DNA of 64,000 nt. It comes from Sphingomonas sp. UNC305MFCol5.2 (GTDB lineage Bacteria; Pseudomonadota; Alphaproteobacteria; Sphingomonadales; Sphingomonadaceae). This document shows positions 28,171 to 37,481 of this stretch, one piece after another. Each line of letters starts with the position of its first letter. Position 1 is the stretch's first letter. The DNA is taken from positions 126,501-190,500 of the forward strand of contig NZ_JOOE01000004.1 of assembly GCF_000712135.1 (NCBI RefSeq), written 5' to 3'. Position numbers and translations under genes: made by a program. The notes under the pieces are model-generated. The model made no database searches and was not told the DNA's origin. It saw only the letters and a program-made list of their open reading frames with translations.

Positions 28171-30217
28171 AAGCGGCTTATTATTGCTGTCGCTCCTGCT
28201 CCCTTTCCCCGCCCTCGCCCAGACCGACCCCAACGAAATAATCGTCACCGGCCGCGGCCTCGATGCCCCGCCCGGCGAGGCCGCATATGATGTGGTCACG
28301 ATTCCCCGCGAGCGGCTGACTTCCACTGCCGGCAATCGGCTCGAGGACGCGCTGCGCGACGCCGCCGGGGTGGCGCAGTTCCGCCGCTCGGACTCGCGCT
28401 CGGCGCACCCGACCAGCCAGGGTGTGACGCTGCGCGGACTGGGCGGCAATGCCTCGAGCCGGGCGCTGGTGATGCTCGACGGCGTGCCGCAGGCCGACCC
28501 CTTCGGCGGCTGGGTGGCGTTCCCCGCTTATCTGCCCGAGCGGCTTGCGTCGGTGCGTATCACGCGCGGCGGCGGCAGCGGCTATGCCGGGCCGGGGGCG
28601 CTCGCCGGCACGATCGACCTGACCAGCGGCACGCCCGCCGATCTTGGTGCGCTCCAGCTCCGCGCCGCTTATGGCAGCCGCGACAGCGTCGATGCGACGG
28701 CGGTGGCCTCGGCAATGCTGGGAAGCGGCTTCGTCACGCTTGCCGGACAATATGGCCGGGGCGACGGCTTCGTCCCCGTGGTCGAGGAGGATCGCGGCCC
28801 CGCCGATCGCGCCGCGCCGTACGAGCAAGCGAGCCTCGCGCTGCGCGGCGTCGTCGATATGGGCAGCGGCACCGAGCTCCAGGTCAATGTCTCGGGTTTT
28901 ACCGACCGGCGCGATCGCGGCGTGGATTTCACCCGTATCACCAGCGACGGTGCCGATGCCAGCATCCGGCTGGTCAAGCGCGGCGGCTGGGGCTGGTCGG
29001 CGCTCGGCTATGTCCAGACCCGCCAATTCGCGAGCGGTTTCGCCAGCGTCGACGACGCGCGCACCACGGCGACGGCGACGCTCGACCAATATAATGTCCC
29101 GGCGACCGGCGTGGGGGGACGCATCGAGATCCAGCCGCCGATCGGCGGCGGCGTGACGCTCCGGCTGGGCGGCGACGTGCGCCATGTCTCGGGCCGCACC
29201 CAGGAGCGCTATACGTATGTCGCGGGCGCGCCCACGCGCCGCCGCGTCGCGGGCGGCGAAAGCACTACGATCGGCAGCTTCGCCGATCTGAGCTACGAAG
29301 CGGGGGCGCTCACGCTCAATGCCGGCGGGCGGCTCGATCATTGGACGATCGCCGAGGGTTTGCTGATCGAACGCCCGCTCGCCGGCGGGGCCGCGCTCAC
29401 CGATCTGGCCTTCGCCGATCGCAGCGGTACCGAAGCGACGGGGCGGGTGGGGGTGGCGTTCGCGGCCGGACCCGTGACCTTGCGTGCCGCGGCGTATCGG
29501 GGCTGGCGGCTGCCGACGCTCAACGAACTCTATCGCCCGTTCCGCGTCGGCGCCGACGCCACCGCGGCCAATGCCGCGCTCGATCCCGAGCGGCTGACGG
29601 GGGCCGAAATGGGGCTCGACTGGCGCCCGGCGCCTTCGCTGACACTACGCGCCACCGGCTATTGGAACCGGCTCGACGATGCGATCACCAATGTCACGCT
29701 CGCCAGCGGCCCGGGCACCTTTCCCGGGGTCGGCTTCGTCTCGGCGGCGGGCGTCTATCGCCAGCGCCAGAATCTCGACGCGGTCGAAGCGCGCGGGATC
29801 GAGCTCGACGGCAGGTTCGAACGCGGGCCGCTCAGCATCGGCGCCTCCTACGCGTTCGTCGACGCGCGCGTCCGTGCCTCGGGAGTTGCCGCAGCGCTCG
29901 ACGATCTCCGCCCGGCGCAGACCGCGGCGCATCAGGCCTCGGCGACACTGGCATGGCGGCGCGGTGATCTCGGTGCATCGCTCATTGCCCGGTACACCTC
30001 GCCGCAATATGAGGACGACCAGAACAGCCGCGAGCTCGCCGATGCGCTCACTTTCGATGCGGCCGCCGCACTGCCGCTCACGCGAAGCCTGAGCGTGGAG
30101 GCGCGCGCCGAGAATCTTGCCGATGCGCGGGTGGAAGCGGGGATCAGCGGCCCAGGCGTAGTCGAGCGGGCGACGCCGCGGACCCTGTGGCTGGGGATGC
30201 GCTACCGGATGCGCTGA
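28106..30217 (+). CDS. TonB-dependent outer-membrane receptor
   Basis: About 700 residues: a signal peptide (hydrophobic LLLLSLLLPFPALAQ), a TonB-box-like NEIIVTG, a plug domain (LEDALRDAAGVAQ, then SQGVTLRGLGGNASSRALVMLDGVPQ), and a 22-strand barrel. It imports a siderophore, cobalamin-like compound or sugar; the ligand is unclear. The start is uncertain: GTG 28106, behind a Shine-Dalgarno-like GGGGAGGGG, gives 703 residues with a long basic n-region made of repeat sequence; TTG 28184 gives 677 residues but no positive n-region. The protein ends MRYRMR, without the usual terminal aromatic residue. Confidence 0.85.
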   Translation: MGQCRELRRLRTSPTPTSPLKGSGLLLLSLLLPFPALAQTDPNEIIVTGRGLDAPPGEAAYDVVTIPRERLTSTAGNRLEDALRDAAGVAQFRRSDSRSAHPTSQGVTLRGLGGNASSRALVMLDGVPQADPFGGWVAFPAYLPERLASVRITRGGGSGYAGPGALAGTIDLTSGTPADLGALQLRAAYGSRDSVDATAVASAMLGSGFVTLAGQYGRGDGFVPVVEEDRGPADRAAPYEQASLALRGVVDMGSGTELQVNVSGFTDRRDRGVDFTRITSDGADASIRLVKRGGWGWSALGYVQTRQFASGFASVDDARTTATATLDQYNVPATGVGGRIEIQPPIGGGVTLRLGGDVRHVSGRTQERYTYVAGAPTRRRVAGGESTTIGSFADLSYEAGALTLNAGGRLDHWTIAEGLLIERPLAGGAALTDLAFADRSGTEATGRVGVAFAAGPVTLRAAAYRGWRLPTLNELYRPFRVGADATAANAALDPERLTGAEMGLDWRPAPSLTLRATGYWNRLDDAITNVTLASGPGTFPGVGFVSAAGVYRQRQNLDAVEARGIELDGRFERGPLSIGASYAFVDARVRASGVAAALDDLRPAQTAAHQASATLAWRRGDLGASLIARYTSPQYEDDQNSRELADALTFDAAAALPLTRSLSVEARAENLADARVEAGISGPGVVERATPRTLWLGMRYRMR

Positions 30218-30221
30218 TGCC

Positions 30222-30245
30222 GTGCTCCGGCGCAGGCCGGAGCAC
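30222..30245. terminator. Convergent stem-loop between TonB receptor and glycosyltransferase
   Basis: A perfect 10-bp stem, GTGCTCCGGC with GCCGGAGCAC, closes the loop GCAG. It fills almost the whole 31-base gap between two convergent stop codons, so it probably ends transcription from both sides. There is no T-tract. The sequence also looks like a short REP-type repeat of sphingomonads. Confidence 0.6.
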
Positions 30246-30248
30246 AAA

Positions 30249-31343
30249 TCAGGTGTGACGGGCTACAACCAAGCGATCGAACAACGCCAGATAATCGGCG
30301 ATCGGATCGCCTGCCGCCACAACCGGGGCCGGGCGCGCGCGTTCAGGATCGAGTAGCTGGTTCAGCGCCGCCACAAGCGCATCAGGGTTTTCGCGGGGAA
30401 CGACGATCCCCTGCTCCGGCAAGGTAACGATCTCGCGGACGGCAACGCTCGACTCGGTCGAGACGACCGGGGTTCCCACCGACAAGGCTTCGCGGAGTAC
30501 GCCGGGAACGCCTTCATAATCCGAAGTGAGCGCCGCCACCGCCGCTCCGGCAAGAGCGGGTAGCGGGTCGCCGACGTGGCCGGGCATCCACACTCGCGCC
30601 GCAAGGCCGAGCGACGCCATTTGGGCCTCCAGCGCTCCGCGCGCGCTGCCTTCGCCGAGGATCAGGAGCTTGACCTCCTTGTCGGCGATATGCGGGAGCG
30701 CGGCGATCAGGCGGTCCCAGCGTTTCTGTGGCTCGAGCCGCCCGACCCCGACGATATAGCGGCCCTCGGGCAGCGTCACTGGCGCGGCATCGGGGCGCGT
30801 GGTCGCTGGTGGATTCGCGATGACGCTCACCCGATCGGCCGGCATCCCCATCTCCGTCCTCGCCTCAGCCGCCATCGCCGGCGTCATCGCCACGACATGA
30901 TCGAGGAAGCGCGGGTGGAGGCGGAGCCAGCGCCGATAGGCCCAGGCGGCGATACGGCTCTGCTCGGGCCGGACCAGTGCGTTGGATATCTTGGCGACGA
31001 TCGGTGGCGATGCGTGGCCGAGCCGCAGCCGCGCCATCGCCGCGGCTGCGCTATAATGATTGCCCGGACAGAAGATCAGGTCCGGCGCCGTCGCCCGGAC
31101 ATGCCTGGCGAGCGCGAACAGCGCCGAATAACGCGCATCGTCGAGCCGTATCAGCTCGATGCCCGCAGGGATCTCGGCGGCCAGTGGCCCCTCGTCGCTG
31201 CCGAGCACCAGGGTCACGCGCCGACCCGCGCGAAGCCAGCCTTCCGCCATGCGCAGCATCGCGCGCTCGACCCCGCCGCCGCGCATGCTTTGGGCGCAGG
31301 TGAGGATGTGCTGGGCAGTTTCGGAATAGGTGCGGTGCAACAT
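30249..31343 (-). CDS. Family 4 glycosyltransferase
   Basis: A 364-residue GT-B enzyme. The N-terminal acceptor domain includes the glycine-rich loop SMRGGGVERAMLRMAEG; the C-terminal donor domain includes IVGVGRLEPQKRWDRLIAAL and the EX7E element in SDYEGVPGVLREALSVGTPVV. This is the GT4 group that transfers sugars from nucleotide donors, usually to surface polysaccharide or glycolipid precursors. ATG 31343 is favoured by AAGGG just upstream; longer readings start in poor coding. Cytoplasmic or membrane-peripheral. It is divergent from the neighbouring membrane protein gene. Confidence 0.9.
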   Translation of the reverse strand: MLHRTYSETAQHILTCAQSMRGGGVERAMLRMAEGWLRAGRRVTLVLGSDEGPLAAEIPAGIELIRLDDARYSALFALARHVRATAPDLIFCPGNHYSAAAAMARLRLGHASPPIVAKISNALVRPEQSRIAAWAYRRWLRLHPRFLDHVVAMTPAMAAEARTEMGMPADRVSVIANPPATTRPDAAPVTLPEGRYIVGVGRLEPQKRWDRLIAALPHIADKEVKLLILGEGSARGALEAQMASLGLAARVWMPGHVGDPLPALAGAAVAALTSDYEGVPGVLREALSVGTPVVSTESSVAVREIVTLPEQGIVVPRENPDALVAALNQLLDPERARPAPVVAAGDPIADYLALFDRLVVARHT

Positions 31344-31534
31344 ATGCCCTTGCGGATTGCCACTCTTAGGCCCAAATCGCCCCCGCAATAAACCGCAATC
31401 TGCTGTCAATCGGCCATCTCCGCACGGGCGCGCATATCGGGGAGGCGATGCAAGACGCGGAAACAAAGCGAAATTTGTTTTGACGTGTCTGCATCGGAAA
31501 TGACCCAGTGAACAAACCAGCAGTGGAGGCTTCG

Positions 31535-32461
31535 GTGAACACCAGCGCTGTCGAAGCCTCCTTGGGGAGCGCGCCGGACCTTGCGGGCCTCGAACCCGTC
31601 GAAAAAATCACGCGCCGCTGGCCGATGTTGCTGGGTGGCGCGCTGACGCTGCTGATGATCGGCGCGCTGGCGCATGAATTGTTCGATTCGGGTCTTGCGG
31701 GCCTGTCGCGGCGGCTGCCGACCAGCCCGTTCTTCTATCTGGCCTTCGCGCTTTATTATCTCGGCCCGCCGACCTTCGACTATGTGATCTTCAAGCGGCT
31801 GTGGAACATCCCGCTCGCCGGCATGGCGGCGCTCCACAAGAAGCGCATCTCGAACGAAGTGCTGGTCGGCTATTCGGGCGAGGCCTATTTCTACGCCTGG
31901 GCGCGCCAGCGCACCCAGATGGTCGCGGCGCCTTTCGGCGCGGTCAAGGATGTGACGATCCTGTCGGCGATCGCCGGCAATGCCGTCACGCTGGCGATGA
32001 TCCTGCTCGCCGCGCCGTTCGGCATGGGCCTGCTCACCCATGTCCAGCAGAACTGGGTATGGGGGTCGATCGCGATCATCGTCGCCACGTCGCTGCCGTT
32101 CATGATCTTCTCGCGGCGTGTCTTCTCGCTGCCGCGCGGCACGCTCTGGTGGATCTTCGGCGTCCATTGCGCGCGTATCCTCACCGGATCGACGCTGATC
32201 GCCATCGCGTGGCACTTCGCATTGCCCCAGGTATCGGTGGGTTTCTGGCTGCTGATGGCCGCCGGGCGCCTGCTCGTGTGGCGCCTGCCGCTCGTCCCCA
32301 ACAAGGAAGTCGCCTTCGCGACGATCGCCGGCGTGGTGATCGGGCAGGGCGAGGCGCTGTCGGAGCTGATGGCGCTGATCGCGGCGCTCACTCTGCTCGC
32401 TCATGTCGCGCTGATCGCGGGCTTCAGCGCGCACGCCCTGATCACGAGGAACAAGCAATGA
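31535..32461 (+). CDS. Uncharacterised polytopic membrane protein in a glycan block
   Basis: A 308-residue protein with about seven or eight helices that I do not recognise as a named family. Its layout (helices, then the soluble turn FKRLWNIPLAGMAALHKKRISNEVL, then YSGEAYFYAWARQR before more helices) loosely recalls lipid-flippase or LPG-synthase-type membrane domains, but no signature confirms this. GTG 31535 is preferred because GGAGG stands five bases before it; an earlier in-frame GTG at 31508 would add nine residues. The stop overlaps the start of the DUF2141 gene (ATGA), and a glycosyltransferase follows, so it likely works with them. Confidence 0.75.
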   Translation: MNTSAVEASLGSAPDLAGLEPVEKITRRWPMLLGGALTLLMIGALAHELFDSGLAGLSRRLPTSPFFYLAFALYYLGPPTFDYVIFKRLWNIPLAGMAALHKKRISNEVLVGYSGEAYFYAWARQRTQMVAAPFGAVKDVTILSAIAGNAVTLAMILLAAPFGMGLLTHVQQNWVWGSIAIIVATSLPFMIFSRRVFSLPRGTLWWIFGVHCARILTGSTLIAIAWHFALPQVSVGFWLLMAAGRLLVWRLPLVPNKEVAFATIAGVVIGQGEALSELMALIAALTLLAHVALIAGFSAHALITRNKQ

Positions 32462-32970
32462 TCCGCCCCGCTTTTCTCTCCTTTGCACTGGCCGCGCTGG
32501 CGCTGCCGGGCAGCGCGCGGGCACAGGATCCGCTCGACGGATCGTGCGCGCACGGCGTCGGCCCCAAGCTCTATGTCAATGTGACCGGGCTCAAGGATCG
32601 CGGCGGCCGGCTCAAGCTCGAACTCTATCCGGGCAACGAGGCCGATTTCCTCAAGGACGATCGCACGATCAAGGCGGAGGGCAAGCAGATGCGCCGCATC
32701 TGGGCGGCCACGCCCGCCTCCGGGCCGGTCACCTTGTGCATCCGCGCGCCGAGCGCCGGGCAATGGGCGTTGCTGTTCACGCACGACCGCGACGGCAAGA
32801 ACAAGTTCAACTTCTGGCAGGACGGCGCCGGCTTCCCGAGCAACCAGCGGCTCGGCCGCAGCCGCCCAAAGGTCCGCCAGGCGCTGGTCAACATTCCGCC
32901 TGCCGGGGGTCAGATCACGGTGCGCGCGCAATATCTGAAGGGGTTGGGCGGCTTCGGCCCGCTCGACTAG
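32458..32970 (+). CDS. Exported DUF2141 domain protein
   Basis: A 170-residue exported protein. Residues 1-22 form a signal peptide ending SARAQ. The mature part shows the DUF2141 pattern: LYVNVTGLKDRGGRLKLELYP near the start, CIRAPSAGQWALLFTHDRDGKNKFNFW in the middle (the family's H-D-x-N core), and GFPSNQRLGRSRP near the end. The function of DUF2141 is unknown. The start overlaps the stop of the membrane protein gene, and the next gene, a glycosyltransferase, begins 16 bases after its stop, suggesting one transcript. Confidence 0.88.
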   Translation: MIRPAFLSFALAALALPGSARAQDPLDGSCAHGVGPKLYVNVTGLKDRGGRLKLELYPGNEADFLKDDRTIKAEGKQMRRIWAATPASGPVTLCIRAPSAGQWALLFTHDRDGKNKFNFWQDGAGFPSNQRLGRSRPKVRQALVNIPPAGGQITVRAQYLKGLGGFGPLD

Positions 32971-32986
32971 GATTCAGGAGGCGGCA

Positions 32987-34189
32987 ATGCGCATCGTCGA
33001 CGTCAACGAATTCTACTCGCCCACCGGCGGCGGGGTGCGCACCTATATCGATCGCAAAATCGGCATCATGGCCGATCTGGGCCATGAGCTGACCGTGGTG
33101 GCGCCCGCGCTGGAGGACGGCGTCGAGGACCGTCCCGGCGGCGGCCGCATCCGCTGGGTCAAGTCGCCGGCTCTGGTGCTCGATCGCAATTACTGCATCT
33201 TCGTCAAGGACGAGCCGGTCTGGGCGGTGCTCGATGAACTCCAGGCCGACATCGTCGAATGCAGCTCGCCCTGGCTGCCTGCCTGGACCGTCGCCAATTG
33301 GAAGGGCGATGCGCTCAAGGTGTTCTTCGCGCATGGTGACCAGATCGGCGCCTATCCGCAGCGCTGGCTCGACAGCGTCGCCAGCCCGATCCAGGTCGAG
33401 AACGCCTTCGCCTGGTACACGCGCTACATGAACCGCTTCCTCGGCCATTATGACGCGTTCGTCACCAACGGCCCCGCGCTCGCCAAGCGTTTCCGCCGTC
33501 GGGGCATGCATGTCGATGCGTCGATGCCGCTCGGGATCGAACGCAGCTGGTTCTCGCCCGATCTGCGCGACGAGAAGCTCCGCGTCGCCCTGCTCGAGCA
33601 ATGCGGCCTGCCGCCCGAGGGGCATTTGCTGCTCGGGCTCGGGCGGCACCACAAGGAAAAGCGCTGGCCTTTGGTGATCGACGCCGTCGAGGCGGCGGCG
33701 ACCGACATTCCGGTCGGGCTGATCCTGATCGGCGACGGGCCCGAGCGCCGCCACCTCGAGACTCGCATCGCCGGCAGCCCGCATATCCGTATCTTCCGTC
33801 CGGTCTATGATCGCGTTCGCCTCTCGCGGATCATGGCGAGTTGCGACGCGCTGATCCACGGTTCGGATGCCGAACCGTTCGGGCTGGTCGCGTCGGAGGC
33901 GCTGGCGTCGGGTCTGCCGCTGATCGGGCCCGATGAGGGCGGATTCGCCGAGCTGGCCGACCCCTTGTTCGCGGAGACCTATGCCGCGCGCGATGCGCTG
34001 TCGGCGGCCGATGCGATCCGCCGCATGTTCGCGCGCGAGCCCGCGATCCTGCGCGCCGCTGCGCGTGTCGCCGCGGGCAAGGTGCGCAGCGACCGCGACC
34101 ACACGGTCGAGCTGATGGCCTATTATGAAGGGCTTCTCGCTGCGAGACGCGGTGGCGCCACCCCCGCCGTGCTGCCCGGCGCGGCATAG
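32987..34189 (+). CDS. Family 4 glycosyltransferase
   Basis: A 400-residue GT-B enzyme beginning MRIVDVNEFYSPTGGGVRTYIDRK, which is the acceptor-side glycine loop typical of GT4. The donor domain has LLLGLGRHHKEKRWPLVIDAV and the EX7E element in GSDAEPFGLVASEALASGLPLI. An AGGAGGCGG ribosome-binding site precedes the ATG. It is the last gene of the membrane protein-DUF2141-glycosyltransferase unit and its final 67 bases overlap the convergent GT-C type gene. Donor and acceptor are unknown. Confidence 0.92.
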   Translation: MRIVDVNEFYSPTGGGVRTYIDRKIGIMADLGHELTVVAPALEDGVEDRPGGGRIRWVKSPALVLDRNYCIFVKDEPVWAVLDELQADIVECSSPWLPAWTVANWKGDALKVFFAHGDQIGAYPQRWLDSVASPIQVENAFAWYTRYMNRFLGHYDAFVTNGPALAKRFRRRGMHVDASMPLGIERSWFSPDLRDEKLRVALLEQCGLPPEGHLLLGLGRHHKEKRWPLVIDAVEAAATDIPVGLILIGDGPERRHLETRIAGSPHIRIFRPVYDRVRLSRIMASCDALIHGSDAEPFGLVASEALASGLPLIGPDEGGFAELADPLFAETYAARDALSAADAIRRMFAREPAILRAAARVAAGKVRSDRDHTVELMAYYEGLLAARRGGATPAVLPGAA

Positions 34190-35673
34190 ACTTCCAGCAG
34201 CGACTTGCCGAGCGGGTAGCGCCCGCGCAGCGCGTACTTGCCCTCGCGCAGCCGAGTGATCGTCAGCGCCCGTGATTCGGCGCGTTCGCCGGAAAATGCC
34301 GGGCCCATCACGACCACCTCGGGCCGTTTTGCGAAGATTCGCCCGATCTCGGCGAGCTGATCGACGCCGACCGCGCCATTCTCGCGCTCGCGCGACAAAT
34401 GGCTGGGATACACCCAGGGGCTCAGCGTGCAGCGTCCGGTGTGCGAATAGAGGCTCGTATTGCCCGAATAGACGTACATGCAGCCCGGGCCATGGCCGAT
34501 CGTCTCGGCCAGCGTCTCGAGCTGCGTGGCATTGCCGCGATGCCAGCTCGCGCTCCACACGGTATATTCGCCGCCCAGCCCGGCGGCGAGCAACAGCAGC
34601 GGCGCCACGATCCGTCGCCCGGTCGGATGGCTGCCGAGGAACCCCGCGCAGCACAGGCATGCCGGCAGCATCACCGGCAACGCATAATGGTTGAACCAGG
34701 TGCCGAAGACGATCAGCCCGAACACCGACGCGATCAGCCAGCCGAAATAGAGCGCGCGGATCGGATGCTCGCTCTCATGGTTGACCGGCACGTGGCGCGA
34801 AAGCCCGCTGACGATCAACAAGGGCGCGAGGATCAGCGCGACCTTGAGGAATGCACCGAGCAGCACGAGCGGGGGATCGCTGTTGCGGTCGAAGATCGAG
34901 CCCAGATTGGCATAGAACCACGCGTTGCCATGCCCGATCGCCGCATAGGTGCCCCAGGCGAGCAAGGTCGGCACCATCGCCACTGCGACCAAAGCCGCGC
35001 CGAACCGCGCGGTACGGTGCGTCGGACAGCCCAGCCGACGCTCGCGCCACAGCAGCCAGAGGCCGAGGAACATCCCTTCGAACAGCACCGAATATTTGAC
35101 CTGCATCGCGACGCCGATCAGCGCCATCGCCACGACCGCCTTGCCCTTGCGCAGCCGTTCCGAATCGGCCGAGGCGGTGCAGGGCAAGGCGAGCAGCATC
35201 GCGGAGGCAGTGATCAGATTGTAGAAGACCGGCGCCTGCCCGCTCTGGCCGTCGCCGAAGCCGAGCATGAAGAGATAGAGCAAGGCCGCGACCAGCCCGC
35301 CTCTGCCCCAGCCGGCATGTCCGGCGAGACGCACGATCACCAGCGCCGTCAGCACCACGCTGGCCAGCGCCATCGCCTGATAGATCCAGAGCCCCGCCAC
35401 GGGGCCGAACGCCGCCGCGGGAAGATAGATCAGGAACAGCCCGATCGGCTTGCGGTCCCAGATATCGACATAGGGAAGCGCGCCGTCGAGTATCCGCTGC
35501 GCGGTGTAGAAATAGAATTCCTCGTCGACGTGCACGACCGGATTGCCGAAGGCGATGGCGCGCACGGCAATCGCAGCCAGCAGCAAGATCGACCAGTTCG
35601 GAAATGCCTCGAGGACGGCAGCAAGCGAAGGCAGGCGCGCCGCGCGCACGGCGACGGCGCTGTTGCCCGCCAT
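34123..35673 (-). CDS. GT-C type glycosyltransferase (PMT/ArnT-like membrane enzyme)
   Basis: A 516-residue membrane protein with about ten helices. The first periplasmic loop carries HVDEEFYFYTAQRILDGALP followed by DIWDRKPIGLFLIY: the acidic Asp-Glu and the DRKP segment are the marks of family 39/83-like enzymes that use polyprenyl-phosphate sugars. The C-terminal 120 residues are soluble. Substrate unknown; a role in surface glycan or lipid modification is inferred from the neighbouring GT4 genes. Its last 67 bases overlap the convergent GT4 gene. Confidence 0.85.
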   Translation of the reverse strand: MAGNSAVAVRAARLPSLAAVLEAFPNWSILLLAAIAVRAIAFGNPVVHVDEEFYFYTAQRILDGALPYVDIWDRKPIGLFLIYLPAAAFGPVAGLWIYQAMALASVVLTALVIVRLAGHAGWGRGGLVAALLYLFMLGFGDGQSGQAPVFYNLITASAMLLALPCTASADSERLRKGKAVVAMALIGVAMQVKYSVLFEGMFLGLWLLWRERRLGCPTHRTARFGAALVAVAMVPTLLAWGTYAAIGHGNAWFYANLGSIFDRNSDPPLVLLGAFLKVALILAPLLIVSGLSRHVPVNHESEHPIRALYFGWLIASVFGLIVFGTWFNHYALPVMLPACLCCAGFLGSHPTGRRIVAPLLLLAAGLGGEYTVWSASWHRGNATQLETLAETIGHGPGCMYVYSGNTSLYSHTGRCTLSPWVYPSHLSRERENGAVGVDQLAEIGRIFAKRPEVVVMGPAFSGERAESRALTITRLREGKYALRGRYPLGKSLLEVYAAPGSTAGVAPPRLAARSPS

Positions 35674-35837
35674 CAGTTCAGGATACCACGTTCGGAGTCC
35701 GGCTTCCGGAACGAGACCATGCTATTTCTGCCTTGTTTGCGACCCACTTAGCTGCTGCTTAGCGAAGGCGGGGTCCGGTGTCACGAACCCGCCAAGTTTT
35801 CCGGGCAAGCCTTGCGACGAAAAGGGGTATCCGCGCC

Positions 35838-37451
35838 ATGAACATCGATCGCCGTCGCCTGCTGCTCACCGGCACCTTCGGGCTCGCCGCACTTTCGATC
35901 CCCGGTTTCGCGTTCGGCCAGGCCGCGAGCGGGTTCACTCATTCGGTCGCCAGCGGCGAGCCGGGGACCGACACGATGCTGTTGTGGACGCGCTACGTAC
36001 CCGTCGGCGGCGGTGCGGCCAAGCTGCGCGCCGAAGTCTCCGCCACCGAGGATTTCGCGCGGGTGGTGAACGGCGGCGAGATGATCACCGGGCCGTGGCG
36101 CGATCACACCGCCAAGATCACCGTGCAGGGGCTCGCGCCGGCGACGCGCTATTTCTACCGCTTCGTCGCGCCCGATGGCAGCTTTTCCCCGGTGGGCCGG
36201 ACGCAGACTTTGCCAGAGGGCAATGTCCGCCGTTTCGGCATCGCGGTCTTCTCCTGCACGAACCTGCCGTTCGGCTGGTTCAATGCCTATGGCCATGCCG
36301 CGGCGCGCGACGATATCGACCTCTGGGTCCATCTCGGTGATTATCTCTACGAATATGCGAAGGGAGGATATGCGCCCGAGGGTGGCGCAGTGGCGGGGCG
36401 CTGGCCCGAACCGGTGACCGAGATGATCCATCTCACCGATTATCGCCTCCGTTATGCCAGCTATCGCAGCGATCCCGATTTGCAGGAGCTGCACCGGCTC
36501 AAGCCGATGCTCGTCCAGATGGACGATCACGAATCGGCCAATAACAGCCGCGAGATGAGCGCGCAGAACAACCAGCCCGAATATGAAGGGCTGTGGAGCG
36601 ATCGCAAGGCGGCGGCGCTGCAGGTGTTCAAGGAATGGATGCCGGTCTCGGAGACGCCGTGGGGCGCCTATGACATTGGCGGCCTCGCGACCCTGTTCCG
36701 CACCGAGAGCCGCTTGATCGCGCGCAGCGACGAGCCCGATATCGACGCCTTGTTCAAGGCCGCCAATCCGGCCGCCGCGCTCGCCCAGTTTCGCGACGGG
36801 CCGCTGCAGGATCCCGCGCGGACGATGCTGGGAACCGAGCAGGAGGCGTGGCTGGCGCATGCGATGGCGGGTTCGGTACGCAGCGGTCGCAAATGGCAGA
36901 TCGTCCAGTTCGGCACGATCCTCGGCCAGCAGCGCACCCCTGATCAGGCGATGGAATGGCTCAAGCCCGACGCGCCCGAACGGACCAGAACATGGGTCCG
37001 CAACGGTCTGATGGCGAGCAAGGCGGGACTGCCGTCCGATCTCGACAATTGGGGCGGTTTCCCCGCCGCCCGTGCGCGGTTCCTGCGATCGGCGCAGCGG
37101 ACGGGGGCCAATCTGCTCGTATTGTGCGGCGACAGCCATAATGCCTGGGCGTTCGACCTCGGACAGGACGGCAAGCCCGCCGGGGTCGAGTTCGCCGGAC
37201 ACAGCGTCACTTCGCCGGGCTATGAGAGTGCGACCGGCGCGGATCCCAAGGTGGTCGCCGCCGGGCTGGTTGCCGCCAATCCCGAGCTCAAATGGTGCGA
37301 CACGAGCCGCCGCGGCTATATGGCGCTGACGCTCACGCCCGAGCGGGCGAGCAACGACTGGGTGTTCGTCGATACGATCCTGACGCGGTCGACCAAGGCG
37401 AGCGTCGGCCACACCGCCGTGGTGCAGCCCGGGCGCAATGTGATGGCGTGA
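35838..37451 (+). CDS. Alkaline phosphatase D (PhoD-like), Tat-exported
   Basis: A 537-residue secreted phosphodiesterase/phosphatase. The N-terminus MNIDRRRLLLTGTFGLAAL is a twin-arginine signal, as expected for PhoD enzymes that fold with their metals inside the cell. A PhoD N-domain is followed by the metal-binding core: VHLGDYLYEYAKGGY, MDDHESANNS and CGDSHNAWAFDL, matching the family's Asp and His ligands. The ATG has an AAGGGG ribosome-binding site, rather distant (11 bases). It would release phosphate from periplasmic esters, including phospholipids or teichoic-like polymers in other species. Confidence 0.93.
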   Translation: MNIDRRRLLLTGTFGLAALSIPGFAFGQAASGFTHSVASGEPGTDTMLLWTRYVPVGGGAAKLRAEVSATEDFARVVNGGEMITGPWRDHTAKITVQGLAPATRYFYRFVAPDGSFSPVGRTQTLPEGNVRRFGIAVFSCTNLPFGWFNAYGHAAARDDIDLWVHLGDYLYEYAKGGYAPEGGAVAGRWPEPVTEMIHLTDYRLRYASYRSDPDLQELHRLKPMLVQMDDHESANNSREMSAQNNQPEYEGLWSDRKAAALQVFKEWMPVSETPWGAYDIGGLATLFRTESRLIARSDEPDIDALFKAANPAAALAQFRDGPLQDPARTMLGTEQEAWLAHAMAGSVRSGRKWQIVQFGTILGQQRTPDQAMEWLKPDAPERTRTWVRNGLMASKAGLPSDLDNWGGFPAARARFLRSAQRTGANLLVLCGDSHNAWAFDLGQDGKPAGVEFAGHSVTSPGYESATGADPKVVAAGLVAANPELKWCDTSRRGYMALTLTPERASNDWVFVDTILTRSTKASVGHTAVVQPGRNVMA

Positions 37452-37474
37452 GCCCTCCCGTTCAGGGGAGGGGC
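37452..37474. terminator. GC-rich hairpin between convergent genes (short type A repeat)
   Basis: The stem CCCTCCC with GGGAGGG, loop of about six bases, one bulged G in the outer part, sits directly after the PhoD stop codon and eight bases before the pepN stop. It has the same core as the large palindromic repeats. It probably ends transcription from both sides; no T-tract is present. Confidence 0.5.
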
Positions 37475-37481
37475 TAGAGCG

